Shown here in pieces: positions 59,701 through 64,000 of a DNA stretch of 64,000 nucleotides. Positions within the stretch are counted from its first letter, which is position 1, and every line of letters begins with the position of its first letter. This DNA is from Eremophila alpestris peregrina (lineage: Eukaryota > Chordata > Aves > Passeriformes > Alaudidae). The notes under the pieces were generated by a model, which was not told the origin of the DNA, searched no databases, and worked only from the letters and a program-made list of their open reading frames with translations. The stretch spans positions 1,105,596 to 1,169,595 of the forward strand of contig WMCF01000056.1 of the NCBI GenBank assembly GCA_009792885.1. Direction: 5' to 3'. The position numbers and the translations under genes are program-made.

Positions 59701-62700
59701 ACTTTACTCCAAGTCCCAGCCTAAATTTAGCTCCAGGATTCACATACTGCACTCACTTCATTGGAAGAGTTTGGTTCTCTTGCAGCATATTTGAGCTAGT
59801 TTTGCATCTCCTTGGGGAATAAATTACAGCCTGAATGAGAACATTCACACGTATTTATGGCATTAATGCTCTGTGCAGAGGGGCTGTGTGCAATCAGCCT
59901 TTAATGCTACTTCTAGCCTCCTTCCAGGGCTTCATTTAATTTCTGTATCAATGGCCATCAAGGGCAGTGAGAAACAATGAAATATTTTTTTCCTGACAGC
60001 GTTTCTTTGCAAATATAGCAATAAGTTTCTCACTTAAAAATTTCCATCTGGATGAACTCTTCCCCCCCACAGCCCAGCCCCATGGAACTGCACTTGTATA
60101 GGGAGTTGTTTCACATGCCCCAAATAAAAGTGGAGACATAAAAATAAATCCAGAGTAAGGAAAATGCTTATGAGCCAGTTCAAGGTGTTGTATAATACTG
60201 GTTACATAAAGTTTTGAATGTCTTTATACTTTTAAGGTATAATTGCCTCGAAAAAGAATACAAACTCCAATTTAATTTCAAAGCATTTGATAGTAGTTTC
60301 ATCCTAAAATACATAAATTTGGCTTATAGATGTGACTGCATTACAGAATGAATTTACAGCTCTCCAAAGAAACAGCAGGTGTGCCCAGTGCTAAATAAAA
60401 CATCTCCTGTAAGCCAGCAGAGATCTCCTGATCTGCACCAGCCCAGGATTTGTCCCGTGCTCTAATTTTGGTGACGGATAATGTTTTCAGACAAACAGTC
60501 ACGAGCACACTTCATTTCATAGCACTATGCTCAGAACAGTTGGGAAATTCTGATACTTTCAAAACTTCTATAACTTTGAAGTGTGTTTTCCAAACAGAAA
60601 TATTTTATAACTGGTCAGCTATCAGTGTTACATTAATGCCAGATTACAGTTAGTTGTTTGCAGGCAGAAAGCAGGGTTTCAATGCTTAAAAATACATCTA
60701 AAGAGGCTGTTGCAAAGCACAATATGAGCTGTGCTGTAGGGTGATGTGGATGGGATTATAACCCTTGAAGCTCTGACCTGGTGGGCTGCAAACATAAATC
60801 TCTTTAAAACCTGTGGTCAGGACCTTGTACTACCTGTGCCTCTCTTTCCCGTGGCCTGTGCAGTGCACAGGAGGTGAATGGAATCACTCCCAAGGCTGAG
60901 CTCTTCCTCTCTTGTCTCCTGTCCCGCTTGAGTAAATTCACATCCGGAAGGAAACACTCCAGTCTGGGTGAAAGAAATGCAGTACATCCCAATACAGCCT
61001 CCTGAAATAGTCTCCCACCTGAATGATTTCCACAGCAACTAAAGATTTTACTTCTAATGAAATTTGCTATTACTTCACTATTCCAGGCACGGCTTTGAAT
61101 GTAAGCAGAGCTGCTGAGCTATTACCTCTCAGCCAGAAGCCTCTGGTTCATTAAAAGTATTTTTAAAGGGATAGAATTTCCTCTTTTGCCAAGCATTTCT
61201 TGTGCCTCATGCAGTACTGAAGGGCAGTCATGAACCTGGACTCTCGTAGAGCATTAACTGATAACATCTCATTCTCACTGAAGTATCTGGCAAAATGATT
61301 CCTAATTCACCCAGTGTGGAGTTCAGTTAACACCATCAGTCTGAACAGTGAGTCCTTGCTCTGGACTTCCCCTCAAGGCAGAGGAAAGGGGGAGATGGCT
61401 CCAGGATCAGGGTGTCTTACTGGATGAGTTAATACCTGAGGCTGGGAGACAGCTCTTTCCCCACCAATCAGGAAGTTTGTACAATCAGTTTTGAGTCACA
61501 GATATGAAGGCTCCCCAGCAACTGATGCAAACTGAAAGGTTTTTAAGCGCATATTTCAGTTAACTCTTAGATTTGCTTGATGGCTTTGGCCTGAGAGGTC
61601 TAAAACTTGTAGATGAGAAGCTCCTCCTGTAACAGGGGACTGGTGTTGGGCACTGAACACCTGCAGGCACCAGCACCAGGGTGTGTCTGCAGCATCCAGC
61701 TATTCTGAATGTTGCTGTGACTTCCTTTCAATCTCTATGGCAAGTGAATTGGGTTTCTTTAACCTATTCTTATGGCTCTCAAATATTAGCCGTTTTAAGG
61801 ACACCTAGCTCAGCTTCATGTTGCCAAATCCTGTCTAGTTTAATTAATGACGTTCAGCAAATGAAGGGGATTGTCCTGTGATTTGCTGCTGTAAGGAGCT
61901 TCTGGATATAGAGTCAGACCCCAAAACCAGGGTCATTCTCCACAGTAACCAGACGTTATAAACCTGTACCTTGCAATCTGCTCCCTTTGAAAAAAAGCAT
62001 TTCAGAGTTACCCGTAAGAAGTAATGCTGAAATGAGAGGGAAAAGTTATGTAAATTCTCCCACACCTGCAGCACTAAGTCTGGGATCCCTAGTAATGTAA
62101 GCTTCATTTTGTGTGCAAGATTTTACTGCATTTAATACCAAAAAAAGCTTAAACTTACAACAAAAGACCAACATCTTAAGCAAAGAGCAATATAGTTTAA
62201 AAGCTCGAGGTCAGTGTATTAGTGCTTCAAGAAGAGTGAGTGCACCTGGGCTCAGCCAGCTGTCTCTCTGGGAACTGTGGGGTTTTTTTCTCTTCTCTGT
62301 TGTGCCCCAGTATCCAAAATAGACACTTTTCATGAATGTGCTGGCAAGGAACAGCATGTGATGGGATTAGTGATGAGGCGAAGCCAAAACACTTATCAAT
62401 TATTGTATCTGTTTACTTCCTCAAAGAAGGCTTCCTTCAGAGGCACGTGCCTCCTCGCTTGTAACCAAACTCTCTGTGCTCTCCCTCGCTTGTTGAAAAT
62501 TGATTTGCACATGCTTTGCTCCAGTGGAAGTCTCTTGGCTTGTCCCTGTGAAATGTCACTGCTGGTGGGTGTGGGTGTTGCCTGCCCTCGGGGTGCTGGC
62601 ACTGCACCCAGGTCACACGCCTGCCTCCAGGAGTGGCTCTGCCCAGTCCATCCAGGCTCCCCGAGCACCACAAAAGGGGCAGCTGTGTCTTTAAAAAAAA

Positions 62701-64000
62701 AAAAAAAGAAACAAAGTGGAGCTTTCAGGTCCCAGTCTTCTCTACTTGCTCCTCCCCAGGGAATGAACACAATTTGACCTTCCTAAATTATTATGAACTA
62801 GGAATAAGCCTTTGCTGGAAAGGTGGAAGAGCGCAGTGAAAAAAATCCCCAGGATCATGTAAGCTGTGGCTAATGAAATGTGGATTTACGTGACCACCCA
62901 TAGCTGATGCACATTTTATGCTTGACTTCTTCCATGTGATGAGTCCACTGCTAGCAGGGGCAATAGTTGTAATTATATGCTCCAGATTTTTTTTAGGAGT
63001 TTGTACACTGCTCAGACATAAGGGAACTAATCCACAAAGTGTGCAAATGAAATGAATCTAAGTTCTTACCTGAAGCAGTATCCAGTAAAAAACTAAGCCA
63101 AATGCTTTTTAAAAGCTTGTAAATGACAATAATTAGCTCATGTTTTAATGCTAGTACATTCTAATAATATACACAGTATTGTAATGCTCATAATCGGTAT
63201 TGGTGAAAAAATGGGGAGAATAAGTTCAAATTTGTAATTTTTAAAAAAGTCAGAAACTGGACTTTGAATTCTTTGGAGTATATGAGCACAGGAGTATTCT
63301 TATATTCTTTCCACTTACTTGACCTCAAAGAACTGGTAAATGGAGAGCACCAGAACACCTGATGGATCTACTTAAAGCTCCAGCTCAATAGCATGCTTAA
63401 GCATATGCTTAACTTAAAGTATACAATTAATCACATCTCTTGTCCACGGAGTAATTAAACTTGTGCTTATGTACTTTGTACAGCACAGTACCAGCCTGCA
63501 GGCGTTCTGTGAATAATGCTGTGCCTGAGAAAGTGGTGAATCAGAAAGTCATTTTTGGCTGGAGTTCGAAAATGAGCTTAAAAGAGTGAACTTGTTAGAT
63601 TTGAATAGCTACAGAAAAGCTGGTCTTGTCAGCAAAGCTGAGTAACGAGCAAGGTGTGGCCATTTACTTTATGGTAATGCCTCTGTTTTAAGTTAAATTA
63701 TTTAAAAAACCCTTTTGCTCAGTAATTCCCTGCTGCTCTCCTATAACTCTTTGCTTCCCTGAGTGCTGGGCAGACCAGCAGAGCCCAGGCCAGGCAGCCT
63801 CTTGCTGGCAGCTTCTCTCTTAACTCACTGGTCAGGGTCTAGATGTGTTGAGCACTGGGGCAGCACTGGCAGGTCGAGGCCAGCAGCGTGGCTGCTTGTC
63901 CTGTCAGTGATGAGTCTGGGCAGGGCGCAGTGGGAACATCTCCTCTGGAGCCAGCAGGGCACTGCTGTGCCCCCCCAGCCTGCTCCAGCACTGCTGGGGC
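53793..64000. other. Non-coding sequence right of miR-193a
   Basis: No protein gene or further RNA gene was recognised. miR-365 was looked for on both strands and not seen. Several AT-rich, repeat-free stretches (about 58620-59240 and 63000-63720) may be conserved regulatory DNA. Homopolymer tracts occur at 57910, 58209 and 62693. A 16-bp perfect palindrome lies at 63397-63412. Confidence 0.5.
57910..57928. repeat. T tract (19) flanked by an inverted repeat
   Basis: Nineteen Ts are bordered by TTGTAA on the left and TTACAA on the right. A second 19-T tract lies at 58209-58227. Both are in non-coding sequence. Confidence 0.9.

Noticed and set aside
53311..64000. miR-365 hairpin expected next to miR-193a
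   Set aside because: Looked for the mature sequence on both strands and found none. It probably lies beyond the right edge.

Overview
The window is vertebrate nuclear DNA, almost certainly avian and probably passerine. It contains CR1 LINE 3' ends, one long terminal repeat of a type I associate with songbird endogenous retroviruses, large introns, CpG-island promoters and no bacterial-style coding density. Nearly all open frames longer than 60 codons are chance frames in GC-rich or non-coding sequence.

Left half (about 4.2-36 kb, + strand): RAB11FIP4, encoding Rab11 family-interacting protein 4, a class II Rab11/Arf6 effector of recycling endosomes. Twelve coding exons between 16434 and 29387 join without a frame break into 523 residues. 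They cover the acidic linker, the coiled-coil body and the complete C-terminal Rab11-binding domain. The EF-hand exons of the long form were not found and probably lie left of the window. A CpG island at about 4200-4750 holds a candidate alternative first exon (ATG at 4403, donor at 4481) whose phase fits the exon at 16434, so it may start a short form lacking EF hands. A 3' UTR of about 6.6 kb appears to end near 35957. One solitary LTR lies in the intron after the CpG island.

Middle (36-51 kb): intergenic DNA with a CpG island at about 41.6-42.6 kb that contains an intact nuclear tRNA-Thr(CGT) gene. CR1 fragments lie at 43 kb and 47 kb.

Right (51-64 kb): a CpG island at 51.8-53.7 kb carries the miR-193a hairpin, with both mature arms recognisable. 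Upstream of it are a 23-bp tandem repeat and a 12-bp G-rich repeat. The rest, to 64 kb, is non-coding sequence with no gene I can support.

The order RAB11FIP4, tRNA-Thr(CGT), miR-193a matches my recollection of the human 17q11.2 interval, where miR-365b follows; miR-365 was not found here. I found no undescribed multi-gene system. The most useful new observations are the candidate alternative first exon, the repeats next to the two RNA genes, and possible splice donors on either side of the miRNA hairpin.
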